A program made the translations under genes and the position numbers. The notes under the pieces were generated by a model, which saw nothing but the letters and a program-made list of their open reading frames with translations, had not been told where the DNA came from and ran no database searches. From Sipunculus nudus (taxonomy: Eukaryota > Annelida > Sipuncula > Golfingiida > Sipunculidae): a stretch of 64,000 bases of DNA. The DNA lies in NCBI GenBank assembly GCA_026874595.1, contig CM049308.1, positions 79,532,124-79,596,123 on the forward strand. The letters are read 5' to 3'. This document shows positions 1 to 11,075 of the stretch, one piece after another (within the stretch, counting starts at the first letter, position 1; the number at the start of each line of letters is the position of its first letter).

Positions 1-1000
1 GGGAACCGTTTGACCGATCGGGCCAAAATTTTGCATATATATAGATCTGACATAGCTCTTTATCATACGCTAAACTGGTGGCGCCACCTGCAACCATTTT
101 TGCACAGCGTCTGTCTGTTTGTCTGCCGTGCAATAATGTCACTCATATCTCGGCAGTGGTTTGACATATCTGCCTAAAATTTTGCAGTTTTATACATCCT
201 GGATAGCTTTCTTGATTTTATGACAGGTGGCACCACCTACATTCACGTTCACGCTGATGACATCCAAGCTCATATCTCGGGAACCGTTTGACCGATCGGG
301 CAAAAATTTTGCATGTGTATAGATCTAACATAGCTCTTTATCATACACAAAACTGGTGGCACCACCTGCAACCATTTTTGCACAGCGTCTGTCTGTTTGT
401 CTGCCGTGCAATAAAGTCACTCACATCTTGGCAGTGGTTTGACATATCTGCCTAAAATTTTGCAGTTTTATACATCCTGGATAGCTTTCTTGATTTTATG
501 ACAGGTGGCGCCACCTTTATTCTAGTTTATGCTGCAGACATCCAAGCTCATATCTCGGGAACCGTTTGAACGATTGGGCAAAAATTTGCATGTGTATAGA
601 TCTCACATAGGTCTTTATCATACACAAAACTGGAGGGGCCACCTGCAACCATTTTTGCACATTTTGCACAGCGTCTGTCTGTTGGTCTGCCGTGGCCTAA
701 AATCACTCACTTCTCTGTAGTGGTTTGACATAACTGCCTAAAATTTTGCAGGTTTATACATCCTGGATAGCTTTCTTGATTTTATGACAGGTGGCGCCAC
801 CTACATTCTAGTTAACGCTGCACACATCCAAGCTAATATCTCAGGAACCATTTGACCGATTGGGCCAAAATTGTGCTTGTGTTTAGATCTCACATAGGTC
901 TTTATCATACACAAAACTGCAACCATTTTTGCACAGCATCTGTCTGTTTGTCTGCCGTGGGCTAAAATCACTCATATTCATGTAGTGGTTTGACTTTTCT
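1..1000. repeat. 280-bp tandem repeat array of H1a
   Basis: The phrase GGGAACCGTTTGACCGAT recurs at about 1, 280 and 557, with a diverged copy near 843, so the period is about 279-285 bp. Each unit carries two copies or variants of the palindrome AGGTGGCGCCACCT and phrases such as TGACATATCTGCC. The units are more diverged here than in the copy at 36-37.8 kb, which suggests an older insertion. Confidence 0.85.
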
Positions 1001-1206
1001 GCCTCAAATTTTGCATATGTATACAACTTGGACAGCTTTCTGGATTTGTGGTAGGTTGCACAACCTACATACACATTTAGGCTGCAGACATCCATGCTAA
1101 TATGCAACATACCTCACTCTGTTTCCCCTTGCCACTCAATCCATGCCTCACTTCACTCTGATTTTGGCAGATACACGTAGTCACTTGTCGGCTACTCGTA
1201 TTCTAG
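1..1206 (+). mobile_element. Helitron-like (pearl-type) element H1a, 3' part, cut by window start
   Basis: This is the 3' portion of a non-autonomous element that also occurs complete at 35638-37921 and 60611-61489. It consists of about four diverged copies of a 280-bp unit, then a unique tail with the same wording as the other two copies. Its 3' end is a hairpin at 1177-1195 (stem GTAGTC with GGCTAC, one G:T pair), then CTCGTATT and CTAG at 1203-1206, followed by T residues. Helitron 3' ends are known to have a short hairpin just before CTRR. No protein is encoded; short open frames inside are by-products of the repeat. The 5' end lies outside the window. The class assignment is inferred from structure. 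Confidence 0.75.
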
Positions 1207-2044
1207 TTTTTAAAGTTTACACATTTTTTCTCTATTTTTCAGATATATAAATACAGACTAAATCTTGGCCTGTTGGTTAATCTGTTTGATGCTTCAGTTG
1301 AATGGGTATCTACCATTCTGATGATAAAATTTCCTTTTGTGAATCTCTTCCCAGTCAGCTGAGCGTCATGAACCATGGGTCAATTGTTAGTTTGACAAGA
1401 GAGATATGCAGACAGGATGACATTGCATCCATATAAACTACAACAATATATTCTTCATAACCTCAAAGCGTACCTGTACTGTGAAAGAAATGTTTTTGAT
1501 ATATTTGTGCTTTGAATACAAACAAGTACATTACGACCTGTCCCACTGAAGAATAAGCATTGGAAAAAATACACTATGTCTCACACCATTTTATGAGAGC
1601 ACATTAGTTTCTTTTCAGAATCGTAAACAAGTAACCAGTCCTAAGGTTGCGTGAACATTGGAACCAATTTTTCTTATGCATAATATTCAGACAAAGCTGA
1701 GATCAAAATCCTGAAATCAGCAGTATATTTAATTTAATCCCCGAAATGTATGATTTTTGGGCACTCTGAAAAGCACAGCTGGTAAGGTATAATAGTATTT
1801 GTTCAAGCGGTTCAAAACCTTAACCATCTTAGACCTAAGTTAAAGAGTAAATATATTGTATCAAATCTTTAAATTTATGTGCCACAGCTGTTTATGTATT
1901 ACTTTCATCATGCTAAGGTTTTAGAAAATGTATAACTTCAAAGAAACTGTCAATAACGAAATCTTACAATATTTTTTTAATGTTTAATGTTGAAAAAGTG
2001 AATGGCAGTATGAATGACATTCACTGTGAATCTTTAGCCTAAAG
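1207..2044. other. AT-rich intergenic DNA, no gene seen
   Basis: No convincing open frame or repeat structure is visible. A short module CAGCTGAGCGTCATGA at about 1357 recurs in slightly changed form near 42056, which suggests the end of an old dispersed repeat. Confidence 0.5.
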
Positions 2045-2500
2045 CTACGGTGTTTCCCACAACTTTACTGTCAATCACTTGACCCAAAGAAACATGCTGT
2101 TATGGGGTCAGAAATTAAAGGGACATAATCAGTAGCAATATTATGCCTATTCTTTCACACGATTAGTTCAGTTTTGCTTTATACAAAAGTTTCCCAGGAA
2201 AACCATCCAACCATACAGCCTCAGTACCTCGCAAATGGTTGTTTAACACCTTCTTATGGCTCTGCGTGTTGTTTAACAGTCCACGTGTGTCTATTTACCA
2301 TAACAAGGCCGCGTGACCGGATGTCCGATTTTGGGCCGCAACGCGCGGTGTTTTAGCCGGCAGGCGTATTACATTTTTTGTGCCAAGTCAATCCGGGCAT
2401 CTATTGATTGACACGTGTTGTAGCTTCGTGGTGCTCACGGCCCAACACGCTGTGTTCATGTTGACACCTGTGATCGCGCCCAGTCCACTGTTCAGCACTC
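2045..2500 (+). repeat. Dispersed repeat, copy 1 (inverted partner at 52.4-52.86 kb)
   Basis: The stretch from GGTGTTTCCCACAACT to CGCCCAGTCCACTGTT matches the reverse complement of 52415-52860 almost throughout. Shared blocks include AAACATGCTGTTATGGGGTC and TTTATACAAAAGTTTCCCAG. The match is interrupted by small indels and is high enough to see by eye. No terminal inverted repeats, poly-A tail or protein are visible, so the class is unknown. The 3' half is richer in CpG than its surroundings. Confidence 0.75.
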
Positions 2501-3735
2501 GTTCAAATGAGTAAGCAAACGGTTTCAAGGCAATATTTTGGCAGGTACAGATTTATTTATAAAGGAAAAAGCTATTTTCGTGTTAATTCAACATGCTTTA
2601 TAGATGACTGGGCCTCTAATCCGTTGCGTAAGGTTTTTGATGTCACCTTTTTAAACTGATTTCATGAACTTTTTAATTTTATATTAGAGTTTGTAAATCA
2701 TAGTAGACATGTTAGTTTTATATCTGGAATCCAATACACTGCTTTGATTTATGAAGTGCGATTATTCTCACTCGTTCAATCATATATATCTTTTATTATG
2801 TAAAGTGTTTTATCGGGGGGGGGGATTCTGCATAACAGTTCATAAAGAATATCAACCACAGATTTGAAATTTAAAAATTAAATTTTGCATTTATATAATG
2901 AGACGAAATTTTATTTTCAAACACAAATAAAAAGTGTATTCTAAAAATAATAATCACCAAAACAAATAAGAACGATTTATTTCAGTTATACATTCTACCG
3001 TGACTGGTTTCAACAGCTTCTTATTGGTCCTTCCAACATACACATCTTTTAAATCGGATAGCAAATACTTCAAGAACAAAAGGCCGTTGTGCCTGAGAAT
3101 TCTTTTTTAATCTTGACAATTGTTGCACAAAATGAGATTGTTGTGAAATTTGATGTACACATTAGCCTTGGATTGATTTATCAGTGCATGGTTTGGCAGG
3201 TGGTACTAACTACATTTGTTTGATTTATTCCCCCGAAATTGGTAATGAGTGATTTTTTTTACAGAATTAAGATTTCATGGTTGATGCGTGTGATCCAGGA
3301 CTGGATACTGCAGTTTTCAAAATACTGTTAACATGAATATAACTTGCCTGTGTTTATGTATGATATAGAAGAACACAAAGTTGCGCTATAACATGAATAT
3401 GCACCTACATGAGTAAAGAGCCAGGATGGCTGGTGTTTTTAATGATCTATAATTCATAACAGTGAAGCTGGGCACTTTATAAACTGAACAAGCAGCGGGC
3501 GTCTGTGGTCAGCTGTTTTCATTAACACGGGGATTATCAGGTCGTGCAGTAGAATTACAAGCTGATTCTCGTGGTCCATCAATAAGGATGCTAGCTCGTC
3601 TAATGCCAGGATTCCAACAGGATAAGCCTTTTGTGAAAAGTTTTGGGAGTGACTGTGTAATACGTTCGGTTGTGGGACATAAGATAATACACACTGACAT
3701 GAGCAAGATATTTTTATACCGTATACCTGTATTGG
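2501..3735. other. Unique AT-rich DNA, no gene seen
   Basis: Nothing gene-like was recognised. A run of nine or more G lies near 2815-2824. Confidence 0.45.
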
Positions 3736-3739
3736 TTGA

Positions 3740-3784
3740 TTCTCTCCCTCTCTCTCTCTCTTTCTTTCTCTCTCTCTCTCTCTC

Positions 3785-3841
<57 letters not shown>

Positions 3842-3850
3842 AATAACAAA
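3740..3850. repeat. Compound microsatellite (TC)n-(TA)n-(AAT)n
   Basis: A TC/TTTC tract at about 3741-3789 passes directly into a TA tract at about 3790-3826 and then an ATA/ATAA tract. Open frames crossing it on both strands are low-complexity artefacts (runs of YIYI or RERE). Confidence 0.95.
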
Positions 3851-3928
3851 TATAACCGCGTTAGTCTGTAGTCGAAGTGCAGGTAAAGAGTAAAAGTGAC
3901 GCCTTGTAGATAGACTAATTAATCTAAT

Positions 3929-4002
3929 ATCACACAAGCTTTTGAACCACACAGGCTTCTTCGTCAGGCGGTCCACCTGTGCACTCCGAAAGCTTGTGTG
4001 AT
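3929..4002. other. Perfect 14-bp inverted repeat forming a 74-nt hairpin
   Basis: ATCACACAAGCTTT at 3929-3942 is matched by AAAGCTTGTGTGAT at 3989-4002. A second inner pairing exists (ACAGG near 3951 with CCTGT near 3976). On the minus strand the interior reads CCTGACGAAGAAGCC. Similar wording occurs at the 3' ends of some Penelope-like elements, but I cannot prove that origin here. Confidence 0.55.
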
Positions 4003-4029
4003 AATAAATAAGATAGTCATACTAAATAT

Positions 4030-4032
4030 ATA

Positions 4033-4128
<96 letters not shown>
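4030..4128. repeat. (TA)n microsatellite
   Basis: Two long TA dinucleotide tracts are separated by TTTTACA. Confidence 0.95.
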
Positions 4129-4130
<2 letters not shown>

Positions 4131-4816
4131 TTGGTATGGTATTGTTTGCCCATGATCTTAGACTGTGAAATTCTCTTAAGCTACCAAGGTCCCGAAGTTT
4201 CAATTCCCGAAGGTTGTATGGGTCCATACTGCAGCTGTTTATACTTTCAACGTCATTTTTTATAGGTTCGTAACCAGTGTGCCAGATTATATCAATCGGA
4301 TACTAGATTTAATATTATAAACAGAAAGATTAATTACAACAACAAAAAATGACAGCAAGTCCTTTCACTTTAAAAATTATGAATTGATGAAGTTTCAGTT
4401 ACAGGTATAAAATGTATTGATAAGCAATAATCGTATATAAAATATGTGGTTCACATTGTACTTTTCCACATGTATTTAGATCTGGAATTCCATGACCGTG
4501 TATCAGAAAAACTTACCATAAATGGTGATATTGGGGGGGGGACGCCCTGATAAAACGTAGTTGTTGACCGAATTTGATATATATATGTATTGTCGGTATA
4601 AAACAATTTGACTATTTTGATTATCTATTACAAGGGAAATTGTCAGCCACTGCACAACAAAAAGAATCTCCAGGAACAAAGGTGAACAAAATGCTGGTTA
4701 AATATATTTATTTATATGTTTAATGAAATAATAAGTCATGCCATAACCTAAATCACCTTATTAAAATAAATAAACAAAAAGAAAATATAATCTTTTATAA
4801 ATCTTCTATTTCCAAA
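4129..4816. other. Region downstream of the orphan gene, no other gene seen
   Basis: AT-rich. The plus-strand TTTATT at 4707-4712 would be AATAAA on the minus strand, 105 bp beyond the stop codon of the gene above it. A G9-10 run lies near 4531-4540. Confidence 0.5.
4707..4712 (-). promoter_or_regulatory. Candidate polyadenylation signal (AATAAA) of the orphan gene
   Basis: The reverse complement of TTTATT gives AATAAA about 105 nt past the TAA stop at 4817-4819. Spacing and orientation fit, but AATAAA is common by chance in DNA this AT-rich. Confidence 0.4.
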
Positions 4817-6568
4817 TTAAGACATGTAACAATAAGAATTTTTCGATATAGCCTCTTCATCGTACAGTTCTTTAACAGTGACATCATCAAGTGACCCGCT
4901 AGAGAGGTTTGTAGTTACATGATCACTCGCGCAGGCGTCTGCGTCGAGATAGTCCAAATCGACTGGCGTCCCATCTGACGACGGATATAAGTTACCAGCT
5001 AACTCTGTCTTTACATCTGTTATGGAATCAGCTTTATGAACCGCATTGGCAGTATCATCTTCTTCTTCTGCAGGTACATCTCCACAAGGAACAGCGGCAT
5101 CCTCACATAACCTGCTACGAGCATTCTGGTGGCACTCTGTCGTCCCGCAAGAACACTCTGTGAACAAATCTATATCACGTTCTGAAACTCGGCCATTGCA
5201 ATGGATTGGAATAGATTCTATTGGGCCATCTATTTGTTCAATATTTTGCGTATTTCTCTGGTCCAGTTCGTGATTACTGCTCACTGCTTCCAAGCTACCC
5301 TCGAATGAATGTTCAAAATCACCCACTCTTTTCTTGCTCAGTTCATCATTGCTAACCGCTGCTTGGGAGTTTCCATCGACTGGGTGTTCTAGGTCTTTCG
5401 TCCTCTCCATGTTCGGGTCACCGTTGCTTTTCGCTACAGTATCTTCCGTTCTCTCCTGGACAAGGTTCACATCACCTTTCGCATTCATTGACTCTTTAGT
5501 TGGATGCTCAAACTTCCAACTCCTCTCTTGGAGAAGTTTAATGCTGTCCTGCACCAGCTGTTCAGCGGTCTCAGACAGCGTCTCATCGGGATACTCTGTT
5601 ACCTGCACCTTTGGAATGACCACATCGATCTGCTCGACATCTGTTTCTTCTTTCACCTCATCCCGTGTTTCTAGCTCAGAAGCCGAGACTCCACCGTCTT
5701 CCTCAGTACTGTATCCAGGTGTCAGTTCTCTAGACCCCGATTTTCGCTCAGGCACGGCGAGTTCGAAATATAAAGTAGCGCGCACTGGGTCAGAATAGAA
5801 GACGTCTTCTGGGCTAAGCCAGCGATCACTTTCGTCATCGTCATCCATCTCCAGTTTGGAGAGGATCAGTGGTCTGACGTTAGCCAATAGGAGCTCAGGA
5901 GAGCATAAAAAGAAGCTGGTCTCCCTGATAACGCGCCTTGGATTGGCTGGAAAGTACCCGTAACATGTAAGACTGTCTGGTAGTAGACTGTCCGCCTCTA
6001 ATGATGGAATTCTAAATGTTCCTCCGGCCAGCACCGGGAGTTCCTCTATGACTGATATTTCTGAGAGGAATGTTGAAAGTATTTTAAACAGATGTTTACT
6101 TTTGGCTTTACCATCACACTCATCAGTCAGCCATGATATTCCTAAGAACTCAAGACCGTCCGAACCGCGTACTTTAAACTTACAAGCCACGAAGTTATTC
6201 TCTGGGATATAAAAATGCGGCACTTTTCCTCGGATCTGCAGGTCCCTCATAACTTGTTTGAACCGCTGCGCGTCACTAGCACGAAAACGTCTTTTGTTGT
6301 ACGATATGAAAGCTTTGTTATTTCCAACCATATGGTAATTTGGTGGCATTTTAGGCCGGAAATTGATCTGCTGACCGAAAAATAGTGAAACGTCTTTATC
6401 TTCTATGATAGTTTCAATGACCTGTTGACCAAAACCTCGGATTTCTCGACCTTTGTATCGTCCGCTCAGGTTCATTGCCATCAGACGCACTTTTTTGTGG
6501 GTCCTTAAGACCTGGCCCACCTGGGGAGGTCCAATAACTGGATAATCATCGGTCTCTGTATCCGACAT
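4817..6568 (-). CDS. Uncharacterised 583-residue protein, single uninterrupted frame
   Basis: This is the only long open frame in the window and the best candidate for a real host gene. I chose the ATG at 6568 (MSDTETDDYP); the open frame extends nine codons further, but only from a GTG, which a eukaryotic mRNA would not normally use. I do not recognise the family. Residues 1-275 look folded, with mixed hydrophobic and charged segments, aromatic stretches such as PHFYIPENNFVACKF, and several conserved-looking G, W and Y positions. An acidic patch (MDDDDESD) lies near 241-248. Residues about 280-583 are rich in E, S, T and D and look disordered. They include degenerate units of about 25 residues centred on EHP or EHS (near 353, 393 and 417) and a Cys cluster CSCGTTECH near 472. 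No signal peptide or membrane segment is seen. Absence of introns over 1.75 kb could mean a single large last exon, an intronless gene or a retrocopy. Confidence is high that it is coding and nil for function. Confidence 0.8.
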   Translation of the reverse strand: MSDTETDDYPVIGPPQVGQVLRTHKKVRLMAMNLSGRYKGREIRGFGQQVIETIIEDKDVSLFFGQQINFRPKMPPNYHMVGNNKAFISYNKRRFRASDAQRFKQVMRDLQIRGKVPHFYIPENNFVACKFKVRGSDGLEFLGISWLTDECDGKAKSKHLFKILSTFLSEISVIEELPVLAGGTFRIPSLEADSLLPDSLTCYGYFPANPRRVIRETSFFLCSPELLLANVRPLILSKLEMDDDDESDRWLSPEDVFYSDPVRATLYFELAVPERKSGSRELTPGYSTEEDGGVSASELETRDEVKEETDVEQIDVVIPKVQVTEYPDETLSETAEQLVQDSIKLLQERSWKFEHPTKESMNAKGDVNLVQERTEDTVAKSNGDPNMERTKDLEHPVDGNSQAAVSNDELSKKRVGDFEHSFEGSLEAVSSNHELDQRNTQNIEQIDGPIESIPIHCNGRVSERDIDLFTECSCGTTECHQNARSRLCEDAAVPCGDVPAEEEDDTANAVHKADSITDVKTELAGNLYPSSDGTPVDLDYLDADACASDHVTTNLSSGSLDDVTVKELYDEEAISKNSYCYMS

Positions 6569-8026
6569 GATGAGTTTTATTGATGAATCCTGCACGACCA
6601 GATGTTGTATATGCTGCTGTATACCACAGGTCTATGCACTGAATGAACCCTCGTGAACTTGTTCTCCGTGGTCAGCACGAGTGACGGCCATTGCTGTAAT
6701 TGTAATGGTCAGGTTTGCCAGCTAATTGGACATCATCGTATAGTTGTATACATCTGTGGATGGAAAACAGATTATAAATATATAGACATACAGTTCGTAC
6801 TCGTGCAAATATTGTAAGGCAATATCAAAGATGAGACTGTGTAATGTGGATGTGTATATATTTACATTGTGATAAAGATAATGCTTATTAGTGATCGTGA
6901 TGGGTAAATACGCCCGGGCCGTTGGCGCTCAGGGTTCACGCCTAGCTTGCTGAATGTAGACCGTTCGTGTGGACGTCTAGGTGACTCATTCCGAGAAATT
7001 AGCCGTGGTACTTGATAGGTATATGGTATTACCTTGAACGAAATTTAAACCATATTATATATACTAGTATATATAAATATATATATATCATATACCTTAC
7101 GAATCCAAAGGGGTATTCAATGAACAAAGGTTCTAGGGGTGTATTTTAAGAATAGTAACAAGGGTTGAAAAAAAGAACCACTTTGGCACAAAAAGTAAGG
7201 GTCAGGGCATCGTAATCTCCTTTTGCACCCGCCCCTATGAAGTAGTTTCCGCGAAACTTAGAGAAGCGCGTGTACACACCATGTACCAGAGTATTCCTGC
7301 CTTGCTATGTAGAGCGCTCAAGATAACTCAGGCGGCCTTTTTGTAAACTACAGTATTGCTTCAGTTGGCTTGAAGAGGAGCCCCGGCACTTAGCCAGCTG
7401 GCGCCTGTGTTTATTCATCACCTTGACCCGTTGTTTTAAGAACTCCTGCCCATTATAATAACCGCAAACCGGCCCAGTTGTGGACATTCGTACTCTGAGT
7501 TACTCCATAATTATGATTGTATTCTTCGTAATCTCTATGATATTTGTGAGTATGGATATAATTATCCTTGCCGTTGTTCTACCCGCACGAGATATATTAA
7601 GTCATGCACCAGTAATATATTTTGTTGCCTGTGTACAAACTGCCAAGAAGGATTGGCGAAAATACTACATTCCATCCCTGATCATTAATCCATCTGCTTC
7701 TATAAATCGCATGCGGCATCTACAGCAGATGACAAGCCCATGGTGTAAACACGTATGTGTTTCCAGATGGATATATACAATATCATTATAACCCGTACCC
7801 TTTAAATAATATAACGCCACAAGTGCCTGCACTCAAAATTCATAGCATGAAAGAAATGTTATATTATAGATAAATTTCATTTTAGTTCATATTTCACTGA
7901 ATTATGTTGGGTTTGTATAACAGTTGACCATGCATGGCGGAAACCTATAAACATATGCAAGTTCTGTATAGCTACAGCATCATAATAAAAAATGCAAATT
8001 ATAAAGAGATATGGCGGCATAGTTAC
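6569..8026. other. Upstream flank of the orphan gene
   Basis: It contains the probable 5' UTR or promoter of the minus-strand gene, but no clear TATA or initiator could be picked. On the minus strand, GTGCAG before position 6589 could act as a splice acceptor that opens the frame seven codons before the ATG. A short TA-rich tract lies near 7050-7095. Open frames at 7.3-7.8 kb show no coding character. Confidence 0.4.
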
Positions 8027-8065
8027 CTGTAGAGTCACCAGAATTTCCAAAGTCTTCGGAAGTTC
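8027..8065 (-). CDS. Candidate 39-bp micro-exon
   Basis: On the minus strand, TTTTGTCTTCTTCTAG is followed by 39 nt and then GTAACT, preceded by CTACAG. That is a good polypyrimidine-AG acceptor and a good donor (CAG/GTAA). The 39 nt is 13 codons. The frame ELPKTLEILVTLQ would join in phase to the possible acceptor just above the orphan gene; another frame reads TSEDFGNSGDST. The splice sites are visible, but the exon status is inference and could be chance. Confidence 0.25.
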
Positions 8066-8733
8066 CTAGAAGAAGACAAAAGTGTCAAAAATATGCATGC
8101 CTCGGGTATGGCAGAGCAGACGACAACGCTGTCGTATCCCGCGCAAACCAAGTGAACGGCGGGAACGATCAATTTACATGGTACACACTTGAGAAGTAAC
8201 ACGTGTTGCATCCGCGGTCAATACACAGACGGCGGGGAGAGGAGCGGGATGACTCACATCAGCATCCCAGACGGTATATCGACATTTATGATGCATTTAT
8301 TGAAACTCACCCTCATCACACCGTGTACATCTGTTCAAACCATGATCAAATATAAAACGTACAGCACATCCTGGAAGCGGCACGTACTGTTAACCTCAGC
8401 AGATGACAAAGGTCCTGGAAACTCCGACATATAAAACAGGAATGCTAATCCTCTGTAGCAATGTAAATCTGAAATTGAATGTATTAAAAGTTCAGTTGGC
8501 TGTTGTCAACTTATAATTGGAATAAAGCGATGTGTTATATTGCGATATTTTCCGATAATTGCAATAACTAATGAAGATAATAATAAATTTTAATTTAAAT
8601 CTTCATTCAAACTTTTTAAGTCCTGAACAATTTTTCTTTGACGTTATTTTTTTAACCTCCTAAATAATTTTCTCAGCGTTTTCCAAATTTACATATACTA
8701 AGTACTTAATGTTGCCACTTATAGGATAATTAA
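8066..8733. other. No gene seen
   Basis: A moderately CpG-rich part at about 8100-8260 is followed by AT-rich DNA. No supported exon. Confidence 0.4.
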
Positions 8734-10310
8734 ATGTTTTTAGTCGCGCGCCCTATAGGTGGAGGGACTACTAAATTGGTCCGCGCCTTGTCTGTCCGTC
8801 TTTCAGCCCGTCTAGCTGAGCGTCTGTCCGTCCGTCTGTCCCGCACCTCTTCTCTACCAAATATCTCCAAATCCTCTGCCGCTTTCTTTACAAAAAAATT
8901 ACATACTTATTATTCAAATGACTGGCATGTGGTCATGACCTGCGCCTGGCGTAACCTACTGTAACGCTACTTTCCACGATCCAAAACGATCTTTTCCACT
9001 TTTTACTGATAAGTGAACAAATAAAAATACTTGATTCTTCAAATCATATGTAACAATTCCTTAGACCAAAAGACCTCAAATGAAAGTAGGTTGAACTGGA
9101 TTTCTTTTAAAATGGTGTTTTCATGGGACTTTCAAATTTTGATGATGGCAAAAAACTCTTGATTTTACATATTTCCAAGTATGTTGTGAAAGCTGTTATC
9201 ATATATCTTAGGAACCGCTGCAGCTGTTAACACCAAATTGCGCATACATGTTAATATTGTGATTGATATGTGATTTTAGATTTTCCGTTCAGAGGGTCAA
9301 AGGTCAAGGTCAGAGATCAACATTTGTCATACTTTGCTGTTCAGAGGTAAGTTCCTCCTTTATTAGGAAAAACATGATAACTGTTTGCTCTAGTTAGTCC
9401 CTTGCGGAGGAGGGAGGAATAGTAAAATATTCCGTCCGTCCGGCAATCCGTCCGTCCCGCCCAATTCTTTTACCATATATCTCTAAGACTCTTGCTGCTT
9501 TCTTCACAAAATTTTACAGATTTATTCGGCACATGAGTCCCATGACTGACATGTGATTATCACCTGCAGATGGTTCCACTTCTGCATGTTTAAGGACTTT
9601 CTGGGCTCCTAAATGGTCATTTTTCACTTTTGTTCAGATAAGTCAGTAAAAAAAAACACTTTAGCATTCAAATCATATGTAAGGTTGGAGTTAGGTGAAT
9701 TCAGTGAATATCATATTGAATATAATTATTTTTAGACTGATGTTTCCTCCGGAGTTCAAATTTTGTTGATCGCGAGTTTATTGATTTCCTTCAGTCCGTC
9801 CTTCCGGCTCATTCTTTTTCACATTTCTCTAAGACCTTGCTGCTCTTTTCACCAAACTTTACACGTTTACTCAGCACATGACCGACATATGATCTTCACC
9901 TGCAGGTGGTGCCACTTTTGTTTGACAACTATCTGTGCTACAAAATGGTCTTTTTCAATTTCCTGCATTATGGCCATCTATGGGTCTTTTTCCAGTGACA
10001 TAAATCTCAAATATTCTGTAAGCTTTCGGCCTGAAATTTTTCACACTCATTGATTGTGGATAGATTTAGCGCAGACGTATAAGACAGTACCAATGCCACT
10101 GTTAATGGTTTTGCTGCTACAAAAAATCACCCATATCTCTGGACTCATTCAACAGATTTGCTCCATTTTTGTTTCCATGGAAAGCTCTGGGACAGCTTTA
10201 TCATTTACTGAAATCTGGTGGCGCCACCTATAATTTTTTTCCGTTATGGCCATGTACGCTTTATTTTAGATAAATTCCGAGGAATGGATTTACCTATTGG
10301 CCTGGAATTC
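8734..10310. repeat. Cluster of three diverged repeat units with CCGT-rich starts
   Basis: Three related blocks start near 8740, 9393 and 9770. Each begins with a CCGTCCGTC-type microsatellite, then ATATCTC(T/C)AA, then a phrase meaning roughly CTGCTTTCTTCACAAAA, then ACATG...TGACATGTGATCATCACCTG. The first two also share CTTTT-CAGATAAGT and TTCAAATCATATGTAA. Wording such as CTGGTGGCGCCACCTATAAT near 10209 recalls the H1 palindrome, so this may be an old Helitron-like family. No termini could be fixed. Confidence 0.6.
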
Positions 10311-10880
10311 GGCACAACTATAGATCAAGGATAGATTTATCGAATATATAAGACAGATGGTGCCAATGATAATCGTTTGTACATCTGCATGCTCTTTTTG
10401 TTTGCTGCATCCATTACCCATGACACCTTTGGATCCTGAATTATCCGATTTCAGCATATCACAAGGGAAAGCACGTCGCAGAAAATACCCACATTTAAGT
10501 AATGCATTGGGCGGGGTACTATTTGTGCCTCTGGGTCCTATAATATAACACGAACCAGCCATGATATGGTATTACCGATTATACCAATGATAAAAATGAT
10601 ACCATTTATTAACCTTAGCCACAATACATGGTGATTAAGAATTTAAAATTATGAGCCTTTAAAAAACTAAAATTTATGAAACTCTACTCTGTTTGCATGG
10701 AAACGTCTTGGAATAGAATTGTGCTTGACCGATTGTAAATGTAAGTGCAGGCGACTATGTTAAATTAATTTTATTTAAATGTTCACGTATGTTTTCCTTT
10801 GATTTGTTGAGAACTAAATACATAAACAATCTGGAATCTGAGTTTTGAGAAGAAATGAGACAAGGAATTGTAGTTTGTAC
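10311..10880. other. No gene seen
   Basis: Overlapping open frames on both strands near 10.3-10.55 kb lack coding character. Nothing else was recognised. Confidence 0.4.
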
Positions 10881-10889
10881 CGTGAATGT

Positions 10890-11075
10890 GATCCAGCTCG
10901 GCGGAGGCATGCGCTGTATCAGTACCCTTATGAAGGAACTGATAACACTCTGTTTCCAAAGAGTTACTAGAAATCTGCATTATAAGGAATGCATGCCTCC
11001 GCCATATGTGGGTTCCTGTTTGTGGGATGCTCCAAAAAACGTGCTTGCATTCACTTATTCGGCCCATATTCCAAA
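10890..11075. repeat. Repeat fragment with a perfect 13-bp inverted repeat
   Basis: GGCGGAGGCATGC at 10900-10912 pairs perfectly with GCATGCCTCCGCC at 10991-11003. The right part, from GAAATCTGCATTATAAG through GGCCCATATTC, is repeated at 63938-64000, where the window ends. This supports a dispersed element rather than a chance hairpin. Confidence 0.65.

Noticed and set aside
3454-3976. Open frames of 101-155 codons on both strands
   Set aside because: They run through TC and TA microsatellites and consist of SLSL, RERE and YIYI runs.
6569-6595. Upstream extension of the orphan gene to a GTG at 6595
   Set aside because: GTG initiation is not expected in a eukaryotic nuclear gene; ATG at 6568 is the first methionine in frame.
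7480-7791. 103-codon hydrophobic open frame
   Set aside because: It depends on a non-ATG start, has no family resemblance, and hydrophobic runs are expected from AT-rich DNA.
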